Source: Bacteroidetes bacterium HGW-Bacteroidetes-4 (lineage in GTDB: Bacteria > Bacteroidota > Bacteroidia > Bacteroidales > SZUA-534). From it: DNA of 46,721 bases. Below the pieces are notes generated by a model. It saw only the letters and a list, made by a program, of their open reading frames with translations. It was not told where the DNA came from and did not search any database. The translations under genes were made by a program, and so were the position numbers. Shown piece after piece: positions 17,671 through 25,463 of this stretch (position 1 is the stretch's first letter; every line of letters begins with the position of its first letter). The stretch spans positions 1 to 46,721 of the forward strand of contig PHDD01000031.1 in the NCBI GenBank assembly GCA_002840905.1, written 5' to 3'.

Positions 17671-18210
17671 CTAATGCTTTACAGATTCAAACAGCACTTT
17701 TTTCATTTCGTCGAATTCCTCACGATTAAACAAGCGGGTGAGGTAAATAATTATGCCTTGCTCGTCGATAATTACATTGCGGGTAATACCTGCGTTTTTC
17801 ATGGCATATTTTTCAAAAATAGCCCCACCAGGGTCTAGCCCCAGTGGATAAGTAATATTGGTTTGTTGGGCAAACTCATTCACCTTTTCAAGCGGTTCAT
17901 TGCGATCGATGCCAATTAAAACAAAATTTTTGTTTTTTAATTCCTGCCAAATTTCTGATTCTATAAAAGGCATTTCTTTTCGGCAAACACCGCACCAACT
18001 GGCTGTAAACTGGAGCATAATTACTTTACCCCGGTGGTCCGACAATTTGAATTTTTCACCATTGTTTAGTGTGGTTTTAAAATCGGGGGCCATATCGCCC
18101 ACGTTAACCAGGTAACCTCTGGAGTTATCTTCGGCTTGAGCCTTAAGGGTTCCACAGCAAATTGTGAGAAACACGAAAGTAATTAAGACCGTTTTAAGTA
18201 ATGATTTCAC
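17671..18210 (-). CDS. Secreted TlpA/ResA-like thioredoxin-fold protein
   Basis: A 179-residue thiol-disulphide oxidoreductase with an N-terminal signal peptide (MKSLLKTVLITFVFLTICCGTLKAQA). The AhpC/TSA-Redoxin core is visible: VGDMAPDFKTTLNNGEKFKLSDHRGKVIMLQF, then the redox-active FTASWCGVCRKEMP (CxxC, about residues 72-75), and GIDRNEPLEKVNEFA. A later stretch, GITRNVIIDEQGIIIYLTRLF, takes the place of the usual cis-Pro loop (P-TFLID-G). The Pro before TFLID is replaced by T-R-N, a mild departure. Likely role is reduction or repair of disulphides in the periplasm. It is first of a two-gene run with the hypothetical protein. Confidence 0.88.
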   Translation of the reverse strand: MKSLLKTVLITFVFLTICCGTLKAQAEDNSRGYLVNVGDMAPDFKTTLNNGEKFKLSDHRGKVIMLQFTASWCGVCRKEMPFIESEIWQELKNKNFVLIGIDRNEPLEKVNEFAQQTNITYPLGLDPGGAIFEKYAMKNAGITRNVIIDEQGIIIYLTRLFNREEFDEMKKVLFESVKH

Positions 18211-18395
18211 GAGAATAATATTAGTTAGACATTAGTTTTCAGTCGCTTTAATCCTATTTACAAAGAAATGAAACCTCAGTTTTTGTTCATTTTTTCCTGA
18301 TAAACAAATAGGTAAGTGTTTCAACCTGTACTTTTAAGCGATACAAGATAATCATTTTTGTTTTTATCGTTCTTACCTCGGTATAAAACCCACAA

Positions 18396-18431
18396 ATAAA
18401 AAATGCCTGCAATTATATAAACTGCAGGCAT
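18396..18431 (-). terminator. Terminator of the FISUMP surface-protein gene
   Basis: ATGCCTGCA (18403-18411) and TGCAGGCAT (18423-18431) pair perfectly over nine bases. On the minus strand the stem is followed by TTTTTTAT. It sits 19 bases past the stop codon of the 1528-residue protein. Confidence 0.88.
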
Positions 18432-18449
18432 CCAATTAAAACCCCTCGC

Positions 18450-21400
18450 TTACTCAATAATAAGCTTTTTCATGGAAATTCCACAATCAGTGCTTACTTT
18501 GATAAAATAAATACCTGTATTGGCGGCTTTTAAATCAATCGGGATTACGGCTTCGGCAAGATAATTCTCCGATTTTAAGAATACTGTTTTTCCAGCAAGG
18601 TTCATCACCTCAATGTTCAGGGCACCTGTGTACTCTGTGAGTTTCAGGTAAGCCATTCCATTGCTTGGGTTTGGATAAAGTGTGAAAAGTGCATTATTTA
18701 CAGCATCTTTAATTCCAACCGGATTTACAGAGATGTAGTCGGTAAAAGTAATGCCCTTTTCCTCAGTGCTGGTTGCTACCTTAAGTTTGACTGAAAACGT
18801 ACCAGGAGTTGTATAAGTGTAAGTTGGGTTTTGTTGGTATGAATCATATGTTCCGTCGTTATCGAAATCCCAAGCCCAGGCTGTTGGATTTCCGGTTGAC
18901 AGGTCGGTAAATTTAACAGTAAGTGGCGCAGTTCCTTCGGTTACTTCGGCGGTAAAATTAGCTGTAAGAGCATCGGCATCCGGATAATTATGAGCCTTAG
19001 CGCCATTTTGGAAGCGTAAGAACGGGTAAGTTTCATTGCTTAGTTGATCCCAGATGGTGGTAAAATTCCAACCGGTAAACAATGTGTTGGTTAGCATTTC
19101 CGCTGTGGTAAGTCCAGTTCCGCCATTCGATTCGGTTTTACCACTGGTTTGGGTATTCCAGAAACAATTGGTAATGGTGGCGAAATTGGTGCCGGCAAAA
19201 CCTCCTGAAGCGTAAGTGCTTGAGTTTACTTCACCAATGCTGTAACAGTTTTCAATAACGCTGGTGTTATCGTTGTATCCCACGAAACCACCAAACGATG
19301 AAATGCCATTAGAATTTGTTATTATACCTGTAGCATAGCTGTTTGAGATTTCAGAAGTGGCGTTTCCGCCAATAAATCCACCAATGTTTTCTTTTCCGCT
19401 TACATTAGCAGTACTATAGCATTGATCAATTATGGAATTGGTATAGTTTCGGCCTATCAGTCCACCACCTTCTACTGTGGTACAGTTAACGGTACCTGCA
19501 GAGAAACAATAGGTATAAGTAGATTCGTTGTTATTACCAACCAAACCACCCACATAGAAAGCTCCGGTTACGGTTGCTTCTGCTGAACAGTTTGTCATTG
19601 TGGTTTGGGAATTGTAACCCGCCAGACCACCTACATTGGCCATATAGTCGCCGTTTGCAGTAACGATTGAATTTACCTGGCAATTTGTTATGTTTGCGCC
19701 TGAACTCCAGCCAATTAGAGCACCGATATAGCTGCATCCGGTAATTTGAGTTCCGGTTAAAACCATATTTTTAATTTCGGCATTTTCAATCATTCCGAAT
19801 AAGCCCTGATTGTCAACGCCCGGGCGATTTGCGTACAATCCGCTAATGGTGAAGCCGTCTCCGTTATAATGCCCGTGGAAATAGCTTCCATATCCTGAAC
19901 CAATGGGTTCCCAGCCTTCGCCAGCGTTCCAGGGAGATACATTTAAGTCGATGTTGGCAATCTGGATAAAATACTTATCGTTGTGCGTGTTACCCAAATA
20001 TTTTTTGACATTTACCAAATGCTCCACAGTGGCTATCTGCCAGGGATCGGCTTCAGTTCCGGAGCCACCGGCAAAATCCTGAGTTGCCGCTTCGCTTGTA
20101 ATTGAAATATTATCAATTATCCAGCTGTCTCCAAAGTTTTGTTCATGAACAAAAGCAATGTAAACTTCCTGACCGGCATAATTGTCTAGATTCAATTCAC
20201 GCAGGCGCCATTCTGAATCGGATATATCTGATTCGGAATAGACGATTAAATTAGTGAAATCGGCATGTGAAGTTTGATTGGAAGTGGCAATTTTAACCAT
20301 AAATATGGAGCCATAATTTGACGAAAATTCATCGCTTTCATAAAAGCGTAGCCAATTGTTTGCAGCGGCAAGTTTTACTTTAGGAGTAACCAACCAGTCT
20401 TGACCAACTTCACCAGTATTAACTGATTCATAAGGGCTTTTAGCACTGGCCAATCCTTCATAAAACAAAGTTGTTGTTCTTTCCCACAATTTGGTTCCAA
20501 GGCTATTTACTCCAACAAAATTAGCCCAATTGGCGGGTGGAAATGTTTCATTTTCAAAATCTTCATTGAAAGGTAGTTCGTTAGCTACAGTTTCTTGTAA
20601 TGTGGTAAAACTCTTTTCATCTCCATAGGCAGTTCCCTCGCTGTTGATAGCATAAGCGCGCACATAATAGGTAGTATTGGCTGTTAAATTCGTAATACTA
20701 CTGTTAAATTCTCCCATTCCGCTTCCATCAATGGTTTTGCTATCGGCGGTGGTTGGATTTTCACTTGTACTCCAGCAAACACCACGGGCAGTTATTTCGG
20801 CTCCGCCGTCGCTGGAGATATTACCTCCGCTTGTTGCTGTTGTTTTTGTTACAGAAGATATGACGGTTGTTGACACATTTGGCAACTGAGCAGTAATTTC
20901 CATATTTTTTACGCAACGCACACTTAAACCTGCAGATTTATCATAATTACTAGTGCCAAGACTAGCGCTGTTGTACCATAAATAATATGCATTACCACGG
21001 TCTGATGAAAATTCCGAAGCAGACCAATACATACCGAAATTATTTATATTGGCAAAATCGCCTTCAGCCCAGCGCACACCACCAGGCAACCCATTAAAGC
21101 CACTTTCGTTAGTAGCCTCGGCGTTGGGAGTTGTCCAGTGAGAGGTTCCGGTTTCTTTCATTTTACCACCGGCTAAAGTATTTCCTCCTAAATATTCAGT
21201 TAACAAGTCCCACTCCTCATTTGAAGGAACATGCCAACCATCGGGGCATAACCCTCTCGGATCGGTAACGGCATAATGATTATATAAACGACCATATTCA
21301 ATAAACGCACCATCTTCGTTGTTGTATACCGATTGAGCTCCAGTTGTTTGAGTCCATTCAGTGGTGTTGAATCCACCGGGAATTTCATCCCCATTACGAT

Positions 21401-23036
21401 ATTTTGATGTTTTTAGTTCCTGGGCAAACCAGGTTTGGGTTCCAATACGTACGGTGTCGTATAAATTTCCATCCCAGTCGGTAATGGTTCCGGTGCCAGT
21501 TGTTGTAGCGATACTGATTTCATCTAAACCAATATCATCTGCTGCCCAATCAGAGGTAGCTTCAAATTTAATTACACCCTGTGTGCTGGTTAAATTTCCT
21601 AAATTGAAGGATTGTTTTGTCCAGGTTTCAGAAACAGTCAAATCAACAATTTGGGTTTCATAAGTAGCACCTCCGTTGCTTGATACACTTACCCTCAGCC
21701 AGTCGGTTCCTGATGGATTAATATAGTAAAAGGAGAGTTCTTTATCACCCGCTGGGGTAGAGAAATCGACAAATAGTTCAAGTATTCCTTTTGCTCCGGC
21801 ATTGGCATTATAAGTATGGAAACGTGCTGAGTAATTCGTGGAATTGGCTCCTGTCGGGCTGTAGGCTCCAGAGTCAAAGCTCCAGGCACCTGAGGCTGTT
21901 CCGTCATCGAAACGACGCCAGGAATTGTTTCCTGTAGCCGGAGTGTTTTTCCAATACACAGAAGGCACATCGCGGGTGTCGTCTTTATCTATCCAAGTGC
22001 CATCAAAATTTTCGTTAAACGGAAGTGAGGCGTATTCCTGCGTGCTGGCTTCCGGCAATGTGGTAAAACTTATTTCGTTTCCATAGGCAGTTCCCGCACT
22101 GTTGGTAGCATAAGCACGCACATAATAGGTGGTATTGTCAGTTAAGCCGCTTAAAGTACTTGTAAATGTTCCAATTCCGTTACCATCGCTGGTTTTACTG
22201 TTGGCAATGGTTGGATTGGCAGCTGTATTACAGCAAACGCCACGGGCAGTTACTTCTGCTCCGCCGTCGCTGCTTACATTACCACCACTGGCAGCCGTGG
22301 TTTGTGCAATAGCAGAAATGGCTGTGGTTGTTACCGTAGGTATTGTAGCGGATGTTTCAGAATTCTGTAAACATCTTACCGCATAGCCAAAATTTTTGTC
22401 GTCACCATAGGTTGAAAGAATTGTTCCATCATAACTTAAGCCATGGTGCATGCCATAATAAAATGATTCCTCATCGGCCGACCAGAAGTAAGTTACAGTT
22501 TTTTGACTGTAAAATGGAGCTCCCGAGATATAGGAACGATATCCGGTAGGTAAGGCTGTGAAGTTAGTTTCATTTGTAGCTCCGGTGTTGGGAGTGCTCC
22601 AATTTGTTGTCCCACTTTCTTTTAACTTACCACCAGCTATGTTTGAACCACCTAAATAAGTCATTAATGTACTCCAATCTGTTTCATTTGGAACGTGCCA
22701 CCCCTCGGGGCATAAGCCCCTTTCATCAGCCACAGTATAATAATTGTAAAGCTTTCCAAATACCGCATCATTAGCAGAATTGTTATCAAAGTTTACCCAA
22801 GCGCCGGTTGTTAGGCTACTCCATGCTGTTGCATCAGAAACATTGTCAATGACATCGCCATTTTTATATTTTGAAACTTGAAGATTCTTTCCAAGCCAGT
22901 TTTGGTCACCAATTGTTATTACCGGATAAATATTTCCATCGATATCGGTAACAGTTGCTTTGGTTTGTGCCTGAGCAGGTAGCATTAAAGCTATAAGCCA
23001 CAAGGCAAAAAAAGTTGGGAGTAAGCGTGTTTTCAT
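18450..23036 (-). CDS. T9SS-secreted modular surface protein (FISUMP, FN3-like, adhesin, GLUG, PKD domains)
   Basis: A 1528-residue exported protein. Order by residue: signal peptide 1-24; FISUMP domain (about 26-225; LCPEGWHVPNETDW); FN3-like strand-rich linker (232-325; TTYYVRAYATNSAGTAYG); MAM/choice-of-anchor-J-like jellyroll (332-508). A second FISUMP follows (516-712; LCPDGWHVPSNEEW), a second FN3-like linker (714-815) and a second cleaved-adhesin-type jellyroll (819-985). Then come a GLUG-type beta-helix (990-1342; repeats such as VGGLAGYNSQTTMTNC and IGGFIGGNATSEISN), a PKD domain (1362-1425; AWAWDFDNDGTYDS) and a type IX sorting domain (1450-1528; LYPNPSNGMAYLKL ... MKKLIIE). The first two sets are a tandem duplication. 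Likely surface-attached, carbohydrate- or protein-binding; no catalytic motif seen. M28 peptidase gene lies upstream on the same strand. Confidence 0.9.
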   Translation of the reverse strand: MKTRLLPTFFALWLIALMLPAQAQTKATVTDIDGNIYPVITIGDQNWLGKNLQVSKYKNGDVIDNVSDATAWSSLTTGAWVNFDNNSANDAVFGKLYNYYTVADERGLCPEGWHVPNETDWSTLMTYLGGSNIAGGKLKESGTTNWSTPNTGATNETNFTALPTGYRSYISGAPFYSQKTVTYFWSADEESFYYGMHHGLSYDGTILSTYGDDKNFGYAVRCLQNSETSATIPTVTTTAISAIAQTTAASGGNVSSDGGAEVTARGVCCNTAANPTIANSKTSDGNGIGTFTSTLSGLTDNTTYYVRAYATNSAGTAYGNEISFTTLPEASTQEYASLPFNENFDGTWIDKDDTRDVPSVYWKNTPATGNNSWRRFDDGTASGAWSFDSGAYSPTGANSTNYSARFHTYNANAGAKGILELFVDFSTPAGDKELSFYYINPSGTDWLRVSVSSNGGATYETQIVDLTVSETWTKQSFNLGNLTSTQGVIKFEATSDWAADDIGLDEISIATTTGTGTITDWDGNLYDTVRIGTQTWFAQELKTSKYRNGDEIPGGFNTTEWTQTTGAQSVYNNEDGAFIEYGRLYNHYAVTDPRGLCPDGWHVPSNEEWDLLTEYLGGNTLAGGKMKETGTSHWTTPNAEATNESGFNGLPGGVRWAEGDFANINNFGMYWSASEFSSDRGNAYYLWYNSASLGTSNYDKSAGLSVRCVKNMEITAQLPNVSTTVISSVTKTTATSGGNISSDGGAEITARGVCWSTSENPTTADSKTIDGSGMGEFNSSITNLTANTTYYVRAYAINSEGTAYGDEKSFTTLQETVANELPFNEDFENETFPPANWANFVGVNSLGTKLWERTTTLFYEGLASAKSPYESVNTGEVGQDWLVTPKVKLAAANNWLRFYESDEFSSNYGSIFMVKIATSNQTSHADFTNLIVYSESDISDSEWRLRELNLDNYAGQEVYIAFVHEQNFGDSWIIDNISITSEAATQDFAGGSGTEADPWQIATVEHLVNVKKYLGNTHNDKYFIQIANIDLNVSPWNAGEGWEPIGSGYGSYFHGHYNGDGFTISGLYANRPGVDNQGLFGMIENAEIKNMVLTGTQITGCSYIGALIGWSSGANITNCQVNSIVTANGDYMANVGGLAGYNSQTTMTNCSAEATVTGAFYVGGLVGNNNESTYTYCFSAGTVNCTTVEGGGLIGRNYTNSIIDQCYSTANVSGKENIGGFIGGNATSEISNSYATGIITNSNGISSFGGFVGYNDNTSVIENCYSIGEVNSSTYASGGFAGTNFATITNCFWNTQTSGKTESNGGTGLTTAEMLTNTLFTGWNFTTIWDQLSNETYPFLRFQNGAKAHNYPDADALTANFTAEVTEGTAPLTVKFTDLSTGNPTAWAWDFDNDGTYDSYQQNPTYTYTTPGTFSVKLKVATSTEEKGITFTDYISVNPVGIKDAVNNALFTLYPNPSNGMAYLKLTEYTGALNIEVMNLAGKTVFLKSENYLAEAVIPIDLKAANTGIYFIKVSTDCGISMKKLIIE

Positions 23037-23106
23037 ATTATTGCAGTTTTAATTCAACAATTGCCGTTTATTCTGCATAAAGGTAGTATTGCATAAAGCA
23101 AATGCT

Positions 23107-23128
23107 GGGGCAAACTATTAAATGCCCC
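23107..23128. other. GC-rich hairpin between M28 peptidase and FISUMP genes
   Basis: GGGGCA (23107-23112) and TGCCCC (23123-23128) form a perfect six-pair stem with a ten-base AT loop. No T-run follows on the minus strand, so it may be an mRNA-processing or weak terminator structure. Role not known. Confidence 0.4.
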
Positions 23129-23203
23129 TGTTGAATTATTATTTGTTGCAAAGAGCTGATTATACTTTTACTTTTTCCCGATTATTCTGCAATAGTTGTG
23201 TAT

Positions 23204-24451
23204 TTATAGCCCAGCGAAGCGGCTTAACAACTGGTGTAATTCAAAAAACCGGGTCAAGGGGGTATTTGCCGGAGTATCGTTTAGGTTATGGTATTCACGG
23301 CATTCGGGTCCCCGGGTAAAAACAAACAGTGAGGGAACTCCTGCTTTATGAAAATAGCAATGATCGCTGTTACACGATTCTTTACCGATGCGAATATCAG
23401 TAAAGTACTTATATTGTTCATTCAGTTTTTCCATTTTAACTGTTAACTCAGGATTGGCATCTCCATTTATTAAGGCAATACCTTCGCTTCCTGAACCTAC
23501 CATATCGAGATTGATAAGTGATTTTATTTGCTTTAAAGGAAACACTGGATTTTCAACATACTCCTTGCTGCCAAGTAATCCGGACTCCTCGGCGGCAAAA
23601 AGCATAAAAGCGATGCTGTACTTGGGACTGTTTTCGGCTTGACTGAAATGTTTAGCCAAAGATAGCACCATGGCAGTTCCGCTGGCGTTATCGTTCGCAC
23701 CCCAAAATATATTACCGGCACCCATCATTCCCAAATGGTCGTAATGTGCCGTAAAAACTACAAAACTATCCGATACCTGGGTTCCTTTTATATACGCCAA
23801 TACATTCTGGGTTTGGTATTTTTTAATGAATTTATTTTCAACAGCCAGCCTTAGTTCTGCAGGTTTGTCTTTTAACAAGGTATCAATCACATGAAAAACC
23901 GGAACATTGGCCAGTTCGTGTGCGTTTGATGCCCACCAATAGACCTGTGGTTTAGGAATAAGAATTCCGGCAGCTTTAAAGGGAACTTCATTTCGGAAAT
24001 TTATTTTTTTAAAAGGAGCTACAAGAAATTTACCGGAGTAATCAATTTGCTTTAGACTATCGAGCAGGGCTGGAACAGTATCTGCAGCTTCGGGCAAATA
24101 AACCAGCGGGAACGTACCGGTTATGCTTTTGCTGTTGGGCGAAATTACGTAATCGGCCACAGGCTTTAATTCTTTATTGTCGAGAGCTACATACATTTCC
24201 CCCGGGTAAGTATTCATGGGAAAACTAAAGTTTTGATAATAGCCTTTAATCAAGGGGTCAATTCCCAGTTTTTTAAACTCCTGTACAATAAATTGGGCAG
24301 CTTTTTTATCTCCCTGGTTTACATAGCCTCTGCCGTGCATTTCGGGTCCGGCCAGCCTATTAATAAGTTGTCGGGCGTAGGAAGTATCCTGCGCAAGAGC
24401 TGTTGATAGGGTTACAAAAGCAATAAAAACTACAAAGAAAATTCGCATCAT
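23204..24451 (-). CDS. Secreted M28 family metallopeptidase
   Basis: A 415-residue exported zinc peptidase with signal peptide (MMRIFFVVFIAFVTLSTALAQ). The N-terminal PA-like insert (about 75-205) precedes the second half of the M28 domain. Metal ligands and catalytic residues are visible: TAHYDHLG, WGANDNASGT (bridging Asp), AAEESGLLGS, INLDMVGS and REYHNLNDT. It lacks the C-terminal barrel of the other M28 protein in this window. Likely an aminopeptidase or similar exopeptidase in the periplasm or outside. The 5' region is unusual: a terminator-like hairpin sits about 40 bases before the start codon. It is upstream of the FISUMP gene, with 167 bases between them. Confidence 0.93.
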   Translation of the reverse strand: MMRIFFVVFIAFVTLSTALAQDTSYARQLINRLAGPEMHGRGYVNQGDKKAAQFIVQEFKKLGIDPLIKGYYQNFSFPMNTYPGEMYVALDNKELKPVADYVISPNSKSITGTFPLVYLPEAADTVPALLDSLKQIDYSGKFLVAPFKKINFRNEVPFKAAGILIPKPQVYWWASNAHELANVPVFHVIDTLLKDKPAELRLAVENKFIKKYQTQNVLAYIKGTQVSDSFVVFTAHYDHLGMMGAGNIFWGANDNASGTAMVLSLAKHFSQAENSPKYSIAFMLFAAEESGLLGSKEYVENPVFPLKQIKSLINLDMVGSGSEGIALINGDANPELTVKMEKLNEQYKYFTDIRIGKESCNSDHCYFHKAGVPSLFVFTRGPECREYHNLNDTPANTPLTRFFELHQLLSRFAGL

Positions 24452-24484
24452 CGGATATAATTTTAGTTATGGGAGGTAAAAATA

Positions 24485-24512
24485 AAAAATCCGCACAAAT
24501 GATCATTGTGCG
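24485..24512 (-). terminator. Intrinsic terminator inside the leader of the M28 gene
   Basis: CCGCACAA (24491-24498) and TTGTGCGG (24506-24513) form an eight-pair stem around a palindromic TGATCA loop. On the minus strand it is followed by ATTTTTTATTTTT. It ends before the M28 start codon at 24451, so it terminates a transcript that begins further right rather than any annotated gene. Confidence 0.8.
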
Positions 24513-24656
24513 GACACGGGTTATTAATCAAGCTGGGTGCTTAACCTTTAAAAAGTTTATTTCAAGCAATATATTTTGTCGATTCAAAACGCATGACAAC
24601 ACTCGACATTTTTGCGTTTATTTGTATCAGTTTAAGTTCATATTTAGCTTGCACAT
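24491..24656 (-). ncRNA. Candidate small RNA or attenuated leader upstream of the M28 gene
   Basis: A -7 match (24662-24669) and a strong terminator (24491-24513) bracket about 165 bases with no convincing gene; the best frame is 15 codons. Within it, minus-strand AAACGCA (24619-24613) pairs with TGCGTTT (24593-24587), and TGTCGA (24608-24603) pairs with TCGACA (24582-24577). These two stems cross, giving an H-type pseudoknot. It could be a free small RNA or a leader that controls read-through into the peptidase gene. It does not match any riboswitch class I can recall. Ends are estimates. Confidence 0.4.
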
Positions 24657-24661
24657 TGAAA

Positions 24662-24669
24662 CAAATGTA
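24662..24669 (-). promoter_or_regulatory. Candidate -7 promoter element for the M28 leader
   Basis: TACATTTG on the minus strand is an exact TAnnTTTG match, placing a start near 24655. I find no TTTG at the expected -33 spacing, so support is partial. Confidence 0.4.
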
Positions 24670-24776
24670 AAGAGCCACTTTTAAATAGTGATGGTTTTTT
24701 TGCGATTTTGTTTATTCGCACCTATTTGAAACAGAAACAATATCTTTAATCGAGAATTCGTAAGATCAAAAAACTT

Positions 24777-25217
24777 ATGGAAAACTTACAAAAAGCCAGG
24801 GAATTGTTGGAGCAGAAGAACCATACTTTTGTAATGGTTAAGGGAAACAAAGTTCACACCTCGCAATTAAAAGGAATAAAACCCATGTACGATGCCGTAA
24901 CAAAATACAGCCAACAGGCCAAAGAAAGTTCTGTTGCTGATAAAGTTATCGGAAAAGCTGCGGCTTTATTAGCTGTGTACGGAGGAATTAAACATATTTA
25001 TGCCGAACTAACTACTCCCGAAGCAATTGGTGTGTGTAAGAAATTTAATCTTCCGATAAGTTTTAAACAGCAGGTTGAAGCCATACAAAACCGTGAAAAA
25101 ACCGGCCTTTGCCCTATGGAGCAACTGGCCCGGCAAACCGATGTGCCTGAAGAATTGCTTCAAAAAATAGCGCGTTTTTTAACGCAAATGGCTGCGAAGA
25201 AAAATGCTGAAAAATAA
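24777..25217 (+). CDS. DUF1893 domain protein
   Basis: A 146-residue cytosolic protein matching the pattern of DUF1893 (the family of Thermotoga TM1506, with a cytidine-deaminase-like fold). It shows ARELLEQKNHTFVMVKGNKVHTSQLKGIKPM, then the conserved VADKVIGKAAALLAVYGGIKHIYAEL, the GVCKKFNLPISF segment and the signature NREKTGLCPMEQ. Biochemical role is unknown in the family as far as I recall. The last about 35 residues (LARQTDVPEELLQKIARFL) form a helical tail. It stands alone. A small hairpin (25224-25241, TCCGAAA/TTTCGGA) just after the stop lacks a T-run. Confidence 0.82.
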   Translation: MENLQKARELLEQKNHTFVMVKGNKVHTSQLKGIKPMYDAVTKYSQQAKESSVADKVIGKAAALLAVYGGIKHIYAELTTPEAIGVCKKFNLPISFKQQVEAIQNREKTGLCPMEQLARQTDVPEELLQKIARFLTQMAAKKNAEK

Positions 25218-25463
25218 TTTGTTTCCGAAATCGTTTTCGGACATGCTACAAAACATAAAAAGTTGCATTTGGAGCTAAACTAATGGTTAAGCGGTTGCAA
25301 AATTATTACAATTAGAGTAATTTGCTTGTCGAATCGCACATCAACCTGGGTTAAAAATGAGTCAGAATAAGTTACTCGGAAACTATTTCAAGCTGACTCA
25401 ATTCTGGGGAGCGTTAATATTAAATCTAAAAAACTGTGGTGTATCCATCTAAAGCGTTAATTA

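Noticed and set aside
24561-24608. A 15-codon reading frame in the M28 leader as a second leader peptide
   Set aside because: Its codons show no bias to any amino acid and it overlaps the predicted pseudoknot, so I treat the region as structured RNA.
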